DNA of 64,000 bases from CAVUAN01 sp963739435 (lineage in GTDB: Bacteria > Acidobacteriota > Thermoanaerobaculia > UBA5066 > Gp7-AA6). The position numbers and the translations under genes are program-made. Within the stretch, counting starts at the first letter, position 1, and each line of letters begins with the position of its first letter. The stretch is from assembly GCA_963739435.1 (NCBI GenBank), contig CAVUAN010000008.1:1-64000 (forward strand), read 5' to 3'. This document shows, piece by piece, positions 8,323 to 16,747 of this stretch. Under the pieces are notes generated by a model. That model worked only from the letters and a program-made list of their open reading frames with translations, did no database searches and was not told the origin of the DNA.

Positions 8323-9390
8323 TTGCCCATAGAGCGCATCCCCGTCGGCTCGGACAGCACGGTCTTTCTCGGCGCCGGGTTGCTTTCTGACGCCGCGAAG
8401 TACCTCGAGTCTCCCTCCGGGCGTTTTGTCCTCATCTCTGCCGGCAACGCGTCGGGTGCCGCCGGCGCCATCCGCCGGGCCCTCGGCGCGCGCCTCCTGG
8501 CCGATCTGACGCTGGACGACCGCGAGGACGCAAAGACGCTTTCGACCGTCGAGCGGCTGGCGGACGCGGCCCTGGGCGCGGGCTTGCGGCGCGACGACGT
8601 GATCGTCGCCGTGGGAGGCGGAGTCACGTCGGACGTCGCGGGCTTTGCGGCCGCGATCCTGCTGCGGGGCGTGGCCTGGTACGCCGTCCCGACGACGACA
8701 GGCGCCATGGCCGACGCCGCGATCGGCGGCAAGACGGGCGTCGATCACGCGGCCGGCAAGAACCTGCTCGGGGCGTTTCATCCGCCCCGCGCGATCCTGA
8801 TCGACCCGGCAGCTGCCCGAGGCCTGCCGGACCGCGACTACCGGGCCGGGCTCGTCGAGGCGTTCAAGGCCGCCTGGATCGCCGACGCCGCGCTCGCCGA
8901 GCAATCGGAGCGCCGCCTGGATGCGATCCTCGCGCGCGAGGATGGACCGCTGCTCGAGTGCCTGGCGGGAGCCGTCCGCGTGAAGGCTTCGATCGTTTCG
9001 TCCGACCCTCGGGAGGGGGACCGCCGCCGGCTCTTGAACTTCGGCCACACGCTCGGCCATGCGTTCGAGGCGGCCGGCGGATTCCGCGATCTGAAGCACG
9101 GCGAGGCGGTCGCCTGGGGGATTGCCGCGGCCCTCGAGATTTCTCGGCAGCGCGCCGGCCTGGCCGAGAGCGATCTCTCGCGGGTGCGCGGCGCTCTGGC
9201 GCGTCTCGGCCCTTTCCCGGAGCCGGTGCTCGATCCTGCCGTTCTCGCTCCCTTTCTTGCCCGCGACAAGAAGGCAACTGCGCGCGGCATCGCCGGCGTT
9301 GTGCTGGAGACGATCGGCCGGGCGCGCGTCGAGGAAGCGGTGCCCGAGCGCGAGTGGCTGCAAGCGGCGGCTATAATGTCTCTATCGTGA
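8323..9390 (+). CDS. aroB: 3-dehydroquinate synthase
   Basis: Second step of the shikimate pathway: converts DAHP to 3-dehydroquinate using NAD+ and a divalent metal. The 355-residue protein shows the NAD-binding GGGVTSDVAGFAA, the PTTTGAMADAAIGGKTG block and the metal-site NFGHTLGHAFE, all in order. The start is a TTG at 8323, chosen because the family N terminus begins here and no in-frame ATG precedes it. The REP-like element ends immediately upstream. The stop overlaps the next gene's GTG (GTGA). Confidence 0.95.
   Translation: MPIERIPVGSDSTVFLGAGLLSDAAKYLESPSGRFVLISAGNASGAAGAIRRALGARLLADLTLDDREDAKTLSTVERLADAALGAGLRRDDVIVAVGGGVTSDVAGFAAAILLRGVAWYAVPTTTGAMADAAIGGKTGVDHAAGKNLLGAFHPPRAILIDPAAARGLPDRDYRAGLVEAFKAAWIADAALAEQSERRLDAILAREDGPLLECLAGAVRVKASIVSSDPREGDRRRLLNFGHTLGHAFEAAGGFRDLKHGEAVAWGIAAALEISRQRAGLAESDLSRVRGALARLGPFPEPVLDPAVLAPFLARDKKATARGIAGVVLETIGRARVEEAVPEREWLQAAAIMSLS
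9372..9377 (+). promoter_or_regulatory. Perfect TATAAT 9 nt before HD-GYP start
   Basis: An exact TATAAT occurs inside the last codons of aroB and ends 9 nt before the GTG at 9387. Initiation about 7 nt downstream would give a transcript with almost no leader. No -35 match is evident, so this is a candidate only. Confidence 0.45.
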
Positions 9391-11111
9391 ACGGGAGTTC
9401 GCCCGGGCGGCGTATCCGACTCTTCGTTCTGCTGTCCGGCGTCCTGGTTCTCGTTTCCCTCGTGCCCCTGCTCGTCACGGACAGCGTCCTGATCGGCCGC
9501 AACCGCCGTGTCCTCGAGACGCTCGAAGAGAAGTACCTGACCCGGTCTTCGGCAGCCCTGGCCGAGCGGATCTCGGCTTACTACGCCGCCGCGACCCAGC
9601 AGCTTTCGGCCGCGGCCGACGCGATCCGACTCGCCGGGCAGATCGGCCACCGGGACCCCTTCACCTCCGCCGACGGACCCCGGATCTTGAACGGCGCTCT
9701 GCAGGGCTCGGGGCGCCTGCTCGCCCTCCGGGCGGTCAACCTGACGGGGAGGGGGAGCTTCGTGGGCCCCGATGTGACGGACCCGAAGGTGGACTACGAG
9801 TTCCGGCGCGGCTTCGAGTCGGCCCGCGACGGAAAGACATACGCCGGCAAGCCCTTTCTGACGACGGAGCTCGGAACGGTTGCGGTCCTGGCTGCCCCCG
9901 TCTCCGGGGAGGGCGGATTGCAGCCGGGCGTCGTCGAGGCGCTTGTCTCCTGGGCCGGCATCGAAAGGGAGTTTCGCGACGAGGCCAAGCGCGATGCCCG
10001 CGCGACCGTCGTCGACCGCGAGGGGCTCATCCTCTTTCCGATCGGGCCGGGGTCGAGGCAGATCCCGCACCCCTCTTCGCTGGTGGCCGATTTCGTGAAG
10101 TTCCCGGGGCGCGTGACGCGCTCGGAGGAAACCCGCCTGGGGGCCGTGCTCGCCTCGATTGCCCCGGTCGGAGAGCCCCCATGGGGGGTGCTGGTCGAGC
10201 GCGACCGGGACCTGGCTTTCGCGTCGGTTTCCACCATGGTGCGCGACACGATCTTCTGGAGCGCGGTGGTCCTGGCCGGCAGCCTGTTGCTCGCCCTCGG
10301 ATTCGCGAGGCGGCTGTCCGAGCCGATCGCGGGGCTGGCCGAACAGACACGCGCGATCAGCGGCGGGCAGTACGGCGCGACGGTCCCGGTGACCGGGACG
10401 GCGGAGATCGCTCACCTCTCCGAGAACTTCAACAAAATGAGCCTCTCGATCCGCGACGCTTTCGCCGAGGTCGAGCGCCGGGCCCAGGAGAACCGGGACC
10501 TCTTCATCAACTCGATCCGCGCTCTCGCCCAGGCCATCGATGCCAAGGATCCGTACACGCGGGGCCACTCGGAGCGCGTTGCGAGCTACGCCGAGACGAT
10601 CGCTGCCGAGATGGGGCTGCCGGCCGACGAGGTCGAGAAGGTCAAGCTTTCGGGCCTGCTCCACGACGTGGGCAAGATCGGCGTGGACGACCGGATCATC
10701 CGCAAGCCCACGGCACTGACCGAAGAGGAGTTCGAGCTGATGAAGACGCACCCCGTCAAGGGCGCGGCGATCATGTCGGCCATCCCACAGCTGGCCGACG
10801 TCATCCCCGGCATGAAGTACCATCATGAGAAGTGGCAGGGTGGCGGATATCCCGACGGACTGAAGGGCGAGGAGATCCCTCTGCAGGCCCGGATCGTGAC
10901 GGTCGCCGACACGTTCGACGCGATGACGACGACGCGTCCGTACCAGAAGGCGATGGAGATCCAGTTCGTCGTGGACCGGATCCGCCAGTTCGCGCCCGCG
11001 CGCTTCGATCCCCGGATCGTCACGGCCTTCGTCTCCGCATGGGAGAAGGGCAAGCTCGTGCCGATCGAGGAGCAGCCGCGGCCACAGGCCGTCCTGCGAG
11101 AAGCCCTTTGA
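9387..11111 (+). CDS. Membrane sensor with HAMP and HD-GYP domains
   Basis: A 574-residue protein likely to hydrolyse cyclic-di-GMP. The N-terminal membrane helix (about 10-32) is followed by a roughly 250-residue extracytoplasmic sensor, a second helix near 285-305, a HAMP linker and an HD-GYP domain. The catalytic signature is intact: LLHDVGKIG near 426 and the GGGYPDGLKGEEIP stretch near 485, with HHEKW before it. It could antagonise the GGDEF protein encoded at 56304-57386. The GTG start overlaps the aroB stop, and a TATAAT lies 9 nt upstream. The ligand of the sensor is unknown. Confidence 0.9.
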   Translation: MNGSSPGRRIRLFVLLSGVLVLVSLVPLLVTDSVLIGRNRRVLETLEEKYLTRSSAALAERISAYYAAATQQLSAAADAIRLAGQIGHRDPFTSADGPRILNGALQGSGRLLALRAVNLTGRGSFVGPDVTDPKVDYEFRRGFESARDGKTYAGKPFLTTELGTVAVLAAPVSGEGGLQPGVVEALVSWAGIEREFRDEAKRDARATVVDREGLILFPIGPGSRQIPHPSSLVADFVKFPGRVTRSEETRLGAVLASIAPVGEPPWGVLVERDRDLAFASVSTMVRDTIFWSAVVLAGSLLLALGFARRLSEPIAGLAEQTRAISGGQYGATVPVTGTAEIAHLSENFNKMSLSIRDAFAEVERRAQENRDLFINSIRALAQAIDAKDPYTRGHSERVASYAETIAAEMGLPADEVEKVKLSGLLHDVGKIGVDDRIIRKPTALTEEEFELMKTHPVKGAAIMSAIPQLADVIPGMKYHHEKWQGGGYPDGLKGEEIPLQARIVTVADTFDAMTTTRPYQKAMEIQFVVDRIRQFAPARFDPRIVTAFVSAWEKGKLVPIEEQPRPQAVLREAL

Positions 11112-11899
11112 CCGGGAGGGGAGGGGCGAGACTCGGAGAGTGGGCTCTTGCCTTCACGTTGGTTCTCGCGCTCGGCCTGCTGACCGGCTGCCCCCCGAAG
11201 ACCCAGCACACCTCGGCCGAAGCGATGCTCGACCTGAGGATGGCCCAGGTCCTGCTTCGCGAGGGCCGTTATTCGGACGCCGAGAAGGCGTATCGCGATT
11301 TCCTCAAGAACGACACGAAGAACCCGGATGCCTACGACGGCCTCGGCGTATCGTTGCTGTCCCTGGGCGAGTACCGGGGCGCCCTCTCCGCCTTCAACGA
11401 TGCCGTCCATTTGTCGTCGGAAAAACCGCTCTACCGGATCCACCGGGGCATGGCATACATGCAGCTCGGGCAGTACAAGGAAGCGGACGACGATTTCCGG
11501 TGGGCCGAATCGTCCACGAATCCGGAGGACCACTTCGACCTCGCGATCGAGCGCGGGCGCCTCAGCCAGCTCCAGGGGCACTTCGTCGAGGCGGAGGGGT
11601 TTTTCTCCGATGCGCTCTCGCGCAATCCGAAGAGCATGACGGCTTACCTTCAACGCGGCATCGCGCGCGAGTCCCAGGGGAAGTTGGAGGGGGCCACCCA
11701 GGACTACCTCGAGGCCGTGAAGCTGGCGCCCAAGGCCGCGGATGCGAACCTGCATCTGGGCCTCGCCCTTGTCACCCTGCACCGGGAAGCCCTCGGCCGC
11801 CGCTACCTCGAGCGCGTGGTGGACCTCGATCCGGGCGGCGACTACGGATCGAAGGCCCGGCTGATCCTCGAGTCGCTCGGGCCCGAAACCCGAAGGTAG
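11108..11899 (+). CDS. TPR-repeat lipoprotein
   Basis: Starts at a TTG overlapping the upstream stop (TTGA). This places a lipoprotein signal with lipobox LLTGC at the N terminus, lipidated Cys at 28, in a 263-residue product. The mature part is a run of tetratricopeptide repeats (for example AEKAYRDFLKNDTKNPDAY) from about residue 45 to 255. Such proteins act as periplasm-facing scaffolds, for example in outer-membrane assembly or pilus biogenesis. The partner is not identifiable. It is translationally coupled to the HD-GYP gene. Confidence 0.82.
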   Translation: MTGRGGARLGEWALAFTLVLALGLLTGCPPKTQHTSAEAMLDLRMAQVLLREGRYSDAEKAYRDFLKNDTKNPDAYDGLGVSLLSLGEYRGALSAFNDAVHLSSEKPLYRIHRGMAYMQLGQYKEADDDFRWAESSTNPEDHFDLAIERGRLSQLQGHFVEAEGFFSDALSRNPKSMTAYLQRGIARESQGKLEGATQDYLEAVKLAPKAADANLHLGLALVTLHREALGRRYLERVVDLDPGGDYGSKARLILESLGPETRR

Positions 11900-11912
11900 C
11901 CCTCCCTTCCTC

Positions 11913-12854
11913 ATGAGCGAGACGAAGCAAGCCGGCGGCGGCTTCTTTGCCAGCGTGCGTCGCGGCCTCTTCATGACGCACACCGAGATCCTGGAGAAGG
12001 TCGGTGCCGCCGCCAAGAAGAGCCTGGGATTCGACGATTCGGTCTTCGATGCTCTCGAGGAAGCGCTCATCGCGGCGGATGCGGGGGCAGAGACGGCGGA
12101 GGCCCTCGTTTCCGGGGTCAAGGCACGCGCCGGAGAGGCCGCCCGGTCGGACGTCGGGACGCTCCGGCGCATGCTGGCCGAGGAGATCGAGAAGCTGCTT
12201 TCCGGAGCTCCGGTCGCAAAGGCTCACGCCGCGGTTCCTCTCGAGGTGATCTTCCTGGTGGGTGTGAATGGATCGGGCAAGACGACCACGACCGCCAAGC
12301 TCGCGGCCCGGCGCGTGGAGGGCGGGCAGAAGGTCCTTCTTGCCGCCGCGGACACGTTCCGCGCGGGGGCCATCGAGCAGCTCGAGATCTGGGGCAGGCG
12401 CCTCGCCCTCGACGTCATCCGTCACGGGGAGGGGGCCGATCCCTCGGCCGTCCTCTTCGACGCCCTGTCGGCTGCGAAGGCCCGCAAGACGCAGGTTCTC
12501 TTCGTGGACACGGCCGGACGGCTTCACACCAAGCAGAACCTCATGGAGGAGCTGGCCAAGATGCGTCGGGTCGCCGCGCGGGAGGTGCCGGGGGCGCCGC
12601 ATCAGACGCTGCTGGTGCTCGACGCCACGACCGGCGGCAACGGCCTTGCCCAGGCTCGGCGGTTCGTGGAGGCGGCCGGGGCAACGGGAGTCGTCCTGAC
12701 GAAGCTCGACGGCAGCGCCCGCGGGGGGATCGTCCTCGCGATCTATCGGGAGCTGAAACTCCCCGTGCTCTACGTTGGGGTGGGCGAGGGCAAGGACGAT
12801 CTGGTGCCCTTCGATCCTGCCGACTATGCAAAGGCATTGCTTGGCGATGAGTAG
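11913..12854 (+). CDS. ftsY: Signal recognition particle receptor FtsY
   Basis: SRP-family GTPase that docks Ffh/ribosome complexes at the membrane. The 313-residue protein lacks a long acidic A domain but keeps the N-terminal amphipathic start (FFASVRRGLFMTHTEI) that can bind membrane. The NG domain shows G1 GVNGSGKT near 117-124, G2/I-box DTFRAGA, G3 DTAGR near 199 and G4 TKLDGSARGG. Its partner gene ffh is also in this window (58100-59443). The last codons overlap a possible upstream ATG of ribD. Confidence 0.95.
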   Translation: MSETKQAGGGFFASVRRGLFMTHTEILEKVGAAAKKSLGFDDSVFDALEEALIAADAGAETAEALVSGVKARAGEAARSDVGTLRRMLAEEIEKLLSGAPVAKAHAAVPLEVIFLVGVNGSGKTTTTAKLAARRVEGGQKVLLAAADTFRAGAIEQLEIWGRRLALDVIRHGEGADPSAVLFDALSAAKARKTQVLFVDTAGRLHTKQNLMEELAKMRRVAAREVPGAPHQTLLVLDATTGGNGLAQARRFVEAAGATGVVLTKLDGSARGGIVLAIYRELKLPVLYVGVGEGKDDLVPFDPADYAKALLGDE

Positions 12855-12856
12855 AG

Positions 12857-12884
12857 AGTCCAAAGTCCAAAGTCCAAAGTCCAA
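12857..12884 (+). repeat. Four perfect AGTCCAA heptamers
   Basis: Four consecutive AGTCCAA units occupy 12857-12884 directly after the ftsY stop, continuing into AGGGG. The same heptamer recurs at 17430-17457 (four units) and inverted at 4581-4593. The trailing AAAGGGG could serve as a Shine-Dalgarno for the ATG at 12895. Confidence 0.8.
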
Positions 12885-12894
12885 AGGGGCTTGG

Positions 12895-13968
12895 ATGGAG
12901 CGGGCTTTCGAGCTGGCGGAAAGGGGAAGGTACACGGTTTCGCCCAACCCGATGGTGGGGGCCGTGATCGTCAAGAACGGGCGCGTGGTCGGGGTGGGAT
13001 GGCACCGGAGAGCGGGCGGGCCGCATGCGGAGGTCGCAGCGCTGCGGAGGGCTGGCGCCCGGGCTCGGGGAGCGGACCTCTACGTGACTCTCGAGCCGTG
13101 CGTTCACCACGGACGCACGCCCCCCTGCACGGACGCTCTCCTTTCAGCCGGCGTGCGGCGGGTGATCTTCGCGTCGGCAGATCCCAACCCCAGGGTCTCG
13201 GGCCGCGGAGCGAGGGCCCTGCGGCAGGCTGGCGTCGTCGTGAACGCGGGAACGGCCGCCGAAGGCTCCCGGGCCCGCCGGCAGAACGAGAAGTTCTTCG
13301 TCTCGGTGACGAGGAAAAGGCCCTTCGTGCTCGCAAAGTGGGCGTCTTCGCTCGACGGGAAGATCGCATCGGCCTCGGGTGAAAGCCGCTGGATCTCCGG
13401 CGAAGCGGCCCGGCGCCGCGCGATGCTCCTGCGCGAGGAGCTGGATGCCGTTCTCGTGGGAGCCGGAACCGTGGCGGCTGACGACCCCCTCCTGACGCGC
13501 CGCCTCGGTGTCAATCGCGTGACGCCGCATTGCCGGATCGTCCTGGACGGGCGGCTCCAGGCCCCCGTTTCCTCGCGGCTCTACCGCCGGCCCCGGGGTG
13601 TGATCGTCGCGACGGCCCAGCCGGCCTCGCACCCGAAGGCTCGGCGCCTGGCCCGCCTCGGGGTCGAGATCTGGAGCCTGCGCGGGCAGAGGCCGGGGGA
13701 AGTCGACCTGCGCCGCCTCCTCAAGAACCTGCTCGCGAGCGGCGTGACGTCTCTTCTCATCGAAGGCGGCGGTGCGACCCAGGCGTCTTTCCTCGAGGCC
13801 GGTCTCGTGGACCGCGTGGCCATCTTCCTGGCTCCCCGCTTGCTCGGCGGCGCTTCGGCTCCGTCCGGCGTCGCCGGCCGGGGCTTCTCGCTCCAGGGGA
13901 CCCCGTGCCTTCTCGATGTCGAGGTCGAGCGCGTCGGCGGCGACATTCTCGTGACAGGCCGACTGTAG
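12895..13968 (+). CDS. ribD: Bifunctional riboflavin biosynthesis deaminase/reductase
   Basis: Deaminates 2,5-diamino-6-ribosylamino-pyrimidinone phosphate and reduces the ribosyl chain. The N-terminal cytidine-deaminase-like domain has NPMVGAV, the zinc-binding HAE, and PCVHHGRTPPC. The C-terminal RibD_C reductase domain runs from about residue 150 (KWASSLDGKIA) to the end. The ATG at 12895 gives the family-like N terminus in a 357-residue protein, with AAAGGGG upstream. An in-frame ATG at 12847, inside ftsY, would add 16 residues translated from the heptamer array and is less likely. Adjacent ribE supports the assignment. Confidence 0.94.
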   Translation: MERAFELAERGRYTVSPNPMVGAVIVKNGRVVGVGWHRRAGGPHAEVAALRRAGARARGADLYVTLEPCVHHGRTPPCTDALLSAGVRRVIFASADPNPRVSGRGARALRQAGVVVNAGTAAEGSRARRQNEKFFVSVTRKRPFVLAKWASSLDGKIASASGESRWISGEAARRRAMLLREELDAVLVGAGTVAADDPLLTRRLGVNRVTPHCRIVLDGRLQAPVSSRLYRRPRGVIVATAQPASHPKARRLARLGVEIWSLRGQRPGEVDLRRLLKNLLASGVTSLLIEGGGATQASFLEAGLVDRVAIFLAPRLLGGASAPSGVAGRGFSLQGTPCLLDVEVERVGGDILVTGRL

Positions 13969-13971
13969 ACT
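13966..13971 (+). promoter_or_regulatory. -10-like TAGACT overlapping ribD stop
   Basis: The ribD stop TAG forms the first half of TAGACT, which ends 8 nt before the ribE ATG. The same hexamer is the -10 of the better-supported carD and rplS promoters in this window. It could give ribE a leaderless transcript. Confidence 0.35.
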
Positions 13972-13979
13972 CCCGTCTC

Positions 13980-14594
13980 ATGTTCACCGGCATCGTGAGC
14001 GGGCTCGGCCGCGTCGTCTCGATGGAGAGGGCGGGCCGGGGAGGCGCGCGCCTGACCGTCGCTTCGCCGGCGCGCTTCGGGCGGTTCGCAGTCGGAGAGA
14101 GCGTCGCTGTTTCGGGCGTGTGCCTGACGGCCGTCGTTGGCGGCCGCACCCTCGTGGCGGACCTCTCGGGCGAGACCCTGCGCCGCTCGACACTCGGAGA
14201 CCTGTCGCGCGGCGACCCCGTGAACCTCGAGCGCGCGCTGAGGTGGGGAGACCGGCTCTCCGGGCACTTCGTGATGGGACACGTGGACGGCGTGGCCCGG
14301 CTTTCGCGAATCGCTCGGGCCCGAAACTCGTGGACCTTCCGTTTTGTCGTGCCGGCCCGGCTGATGCGGTTTGTCGCGGTGAAGGGCTCCGTGGCTCTCG
14401 ACGGAGTCAGTCTCACAGTCGCGGCCCGCCGGCAAGCCGGGTTCGACGTGGCGATCATTCCGGAGACATTTCGGCGCACGACGCTCGGATCCACGAGGCC
14501 GGGCGAGCGGCTCAACTTCGAGGCGGACGTTTTCGCCCGCTACGGGACGAGGGGCTGGCGCCGCGCCATTCGCCCGATCCGCCGGCGGCGATGA
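13980..14594 (+). CDS. ribE: Riboflavin synthase alpha chain
   Basis: Dismutates two molecules of 6,7-dimethyl-8-ribityllumazine to riboflavin. The 204-residue protein starts with the invariant MFTGIV and contains two lumazine-binding repeats of about 95 residues. The first includes SVAVSGVCLT, the second SVALDGVSLTV, separated by LSGHFVMGHVDG. The C terminus is Arg-rich. No FMN riboswitch is visible upstream of ribD or ribE. The next gene starts in an ATGA overlap. Confidence 0.94.
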   Translation: MFTGIVSGLGRVVSMERAGRGGARLTVASPARFGRFAVGESVAVSGVCLTAVVGGRTLVADLSGETLRRSTLGDLSRGDPVNLERALRWGDRLSGHFVMGHVDGVARLSRIARARNSWTFRFVVPARLMRFVAVKGSVALDGVSLTVAARRQAGFDVAIIPETFRRTTLGSTRPGERLNFEADVFARYGTRGWRRAIRPIRRRR

Positions 14595-15574
14595 TTCTCT
14601 TCGAGCAGGCGGCAGCTCCGGCGGTCAGGGCCGGAGAATTCGACCTCGGCGGCCGGCGCGTGGCTGCCCGCGCGACGCCGTACTCCGGCGACGCGGCCCC
14701 GCCGGCCTTCCGTTTCGATCCCCTGGAGCGGCGGTTTGTGACCTGCCGGCGCGAGGCGAAAGTCGTGGCTGGCCCTGCGGATCCCGGCTCGTGGCGCGAG
14801 GCGCTCAACGGGCTGCCGGCCGGAGCCGTGGCCGTGGAGCGGTGCTCGGCGGCAGAGTCCGTGCGGGGCGCCTACCGGGCGGCCGCGGAAGGAGCGCGCG
14901 CGGCAGGCCGCGGCGTCTACCTGCTCGACCCGGAACCGGACGGGCTTCCGAGCGCGCCGGGCCGGACGGCCGTCGTTGTCGTCAGCTGGCGTCCGGGGCC
15001 GCTGCCTCCCATTCTTCGGGTGGCCGCGGCGGCCGGGTTTTCGAGCGGCCTTGCCTTGCCGGTGATCCCCGGGTGGACCGCCGACGCGTCGTTCTATGAG
15101 CCGCTGCTCGATGCAGCCGCGGCGGCGGGCGCCGTCTTCGTGATGCCTCTCTCTCCTTCCGCCGACGGCGAAGGGCGGAGGTTGGCCGTCGAGGCGCGGG
15201 CGGCGGAGGATCCTGCCGCCGCGGACAGCTTCTTCGAGCGGGTGCATCACGGGGGCTGGGGCGCCGAGGTGCCTCGAGGGCAGGCCGCCGTGCGCGAGGC
15301 CGCCGCGGGCCGCGGGCTCTTGTCCCTGCCCCCGCGCCCGAGAGGGGAAGGGGAGCCGCCGGCCAATTCCAGGGCGTCCGCGCTTCTCGAGGAGAAGGCC
15401 GCGCTCTCCATGGCCGGCGAGCACCACCAGGCGCTGATGCACGGCGCGGTGCGCTGGATCGATGAATCGGTCCGGGACCTGTCCGCAGTCGTGCGGGAGG
15501 GAAACTTCCGAAAGGTGTTTCCCTTCGGCGCTGAAGCGGCCGCGCAGGTCGAGGCCGCCCTGCGCGGACCGTGA
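14591..15574 (+). CDS. Unrecognised protein, 327 residues
   Basis: I do not recognise this protein. It starts in ATGA overlap with ribE and ends in GTGA overlap with hemW, so it is translationally coupled to both and almost certainly expressed. It is rich in Ala, Gly, Arg and Pro, has no signal peptide, membrane helix or Cys-rich motif, and has an alpha/beta character. A central segment, RTAVVVVSWRPGPLPPILRVA, suggests a Rossmann-like strand. A Pro/Arg-rich stretch near residues 242-258 (LPPRPRGEGEP), encoded at about 15317-15354, reads like an in-frame REP-type palindrome. Its position suggests a cofactor- or tetrapyrrole-linked role, but that is speculation. Confidence 0.7.
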   Translation: MILFEQAAAPAVRAGEFDLGGRRVAARATPYSGDAAPPAFRFDPLERRFVTCRREAKVVAGPADPGSWREALNGLPAGAVAVERCSAAESVRGAYRAAAEGARAAGRGVYLLDPEPDGLPSAPGRTAVVVVSWRPGPLPPILRVAAAAGFSSGLALPVIPGWTADASFYEPLLDAAAAAGAVFVMPLSPSADGEGRRLAVEARAAEDPAAADSFFERVHHGGWGAEVPRGQAAVREAAAGRGLLSLPPRPRGEGEPPANSRASALLEEKAALSMAGEHHQALMHGAVRWIDESVRDLSAVVREGNFRKVFPFGAEAAAQVEAALRGP

Positions 15575-16716
15575 CGCCGGATCATTCGGTGGACGACGCC
15601 GGGCTCTACGTTCACCTACCGTACTGCGCGTCACGCTGCGGATACTGCTCCTTCGTCGTGACGACGGACGCCTCCTCGCGCGAGGCGTACTTCCGGGCCC
15701 TGTTGAAGGAGGCGGAGCTGCTCGAGCCGGAGGCTCGCGGAGAGGGTTTCGACTCCGTTTACCTGGGCGGCGGAACTCCGTCGCTGGCTCCGCCGCAGCA
15801 GATCGCCGACCTGCTCGAGGCTCTGCGCCGCCGATTCGCCATCGCCGCCGGAGCGGAGGTGACGCTCGAAGCAAACCCCGAAGACGTGACGGCGGAGCGC
15901 GCCGCGGCCTGGGTGGCCGCCGGCGTCAACCGGGTCTCGGTCGGCGTGCAGTCGCTCGAGGACCGCGAGCTGCTGGCGGTCGGGCGCCGCCACGATGCGG
16001 CGCGCGCGGCGGCCGCCCTCAAAACGTTGCTGGCGGCCGATCTCTCCGTGTCGGGCGACTTGATCCTCGGCCTTCCCGAGCAGACAGCGGAGAGCTTCCG
16101 CCGGAGCGCCGCCGGGCTGGCCGCGGCGGGAGTCGAACACGTGTCCGTCTATCTTCTGGAAACCGAGAAGTCGAAGACGATCGAGGAAGACCGCCAGCTT
16201 CATCCGGAGCGGTACCTGGGGGACGACGCGCAGGCGGACCTCTGGATGGAGCTCCACCGGACGCTCGCGGAACGGGGCTTCCGGCACTACGAGATCTCCA
16301 ACTGGGCGCGCGCAGGGAGGGAGGCCCGACACAATCTCAAGTACTGGACGCGCACTCCCACCCTCGGCCTCGGAGTCTCGGCGCACGAGTGGTGGTCGTC
16401 CCGGCGGCGAGCCAACGTCTCGGCGATTCCGGGGTACATCGAGGCGCTCGAGGCCGGCCGCCGGCCGGTGGCACTGGACCGGCCCGTCGGCCCGGAGGAG
16501 GCCGCGAGGGAACGGATCGTGCTCGGGCTTCGCCTCGCCGAGGGTGTCGAGGCCGCGGCGATCGAGAGGTTCCTCGCCGAGTCCGGCGACCGCCTGCTCG
16601 AGGGAGACTTTGCGCTCTGGGTTTCCGAGGGCCTGCTCGCCCGCCAGGGCGATCGAATCCGACTGACCGAGCGCGGGTTTTTGATCTGTAACGAGATCCT
16701 GTGCCGGTTCGTTTAA
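15571..16716 (+). CDS. hemW: Radical SAM heme chaperone HemW
   Basis: A 381-residue protein resembling coproporphyrinogen III oxidase HemN. Proteins of the HemW type bind heme and insert it into target proteins rather than oxidising coproporphyrinogen. The radical SAM cluster motif is CASRCGYC (Cys 19, 23, 26); HemN proper has an additional following Cys that is not seen here (SFVV follows). GGGTPS and the HemW-like C-terminal domain (VLGLRLAEGV) are present. The GTG start overlaps the stop of the preceding unknown gene. Confidence 0.88.
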   Translation: MTPDHSVDDAGLYVHLPYCASRCGYCSFVVTTDASSREAYFRALLKEAELLEPEARGEGFDSVYLGGGTPSLAPPQQIADLLEALRRRFAIAAGAEVTLEANPEDVTAERAAAWVAAGVNRVSVGVQSLEDRELLAVGRRHDAARAAAALKTLLAADLSVSGDLILGLPEQTAESFRRSAAGLAAAGVEHVSVYLLETEKSKTIEEDRQLHPERYLGDDAQADLWMELHRTLAERGFRHYEISNWARAGREARHNLKYWTRTPTLGLGVSAHEWWSSRRRANVSAIPGYIEALEAGRRPVALDRPVGPEEAARERIVLGLRLAEGVEAAAIERFLAESGDRLLEGDFALWVSEGLLARQGDRIRLTERGFLICNEILCRFV

Positions 16717-16747
16717 ACTGCCGATGCTCTTGAAAGGAGAAGCTGGA

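Noticed and set aside
12847..12894. ribD starting at ATG 12847
   Set aside because: It would place translated repeat sequence ahead of the conserved N terminus. The ATG at 12895 has a better upstream AAAGGGG. It is not fully excluded.
12855..13980. FMN riboswitch upstream of ribD or ribE
   Set aside because: The gap before ribD is about 40 bp and is filled by heptamers, and ribE starts 11 bp after ribD. There is no room for the conserved aptamer.
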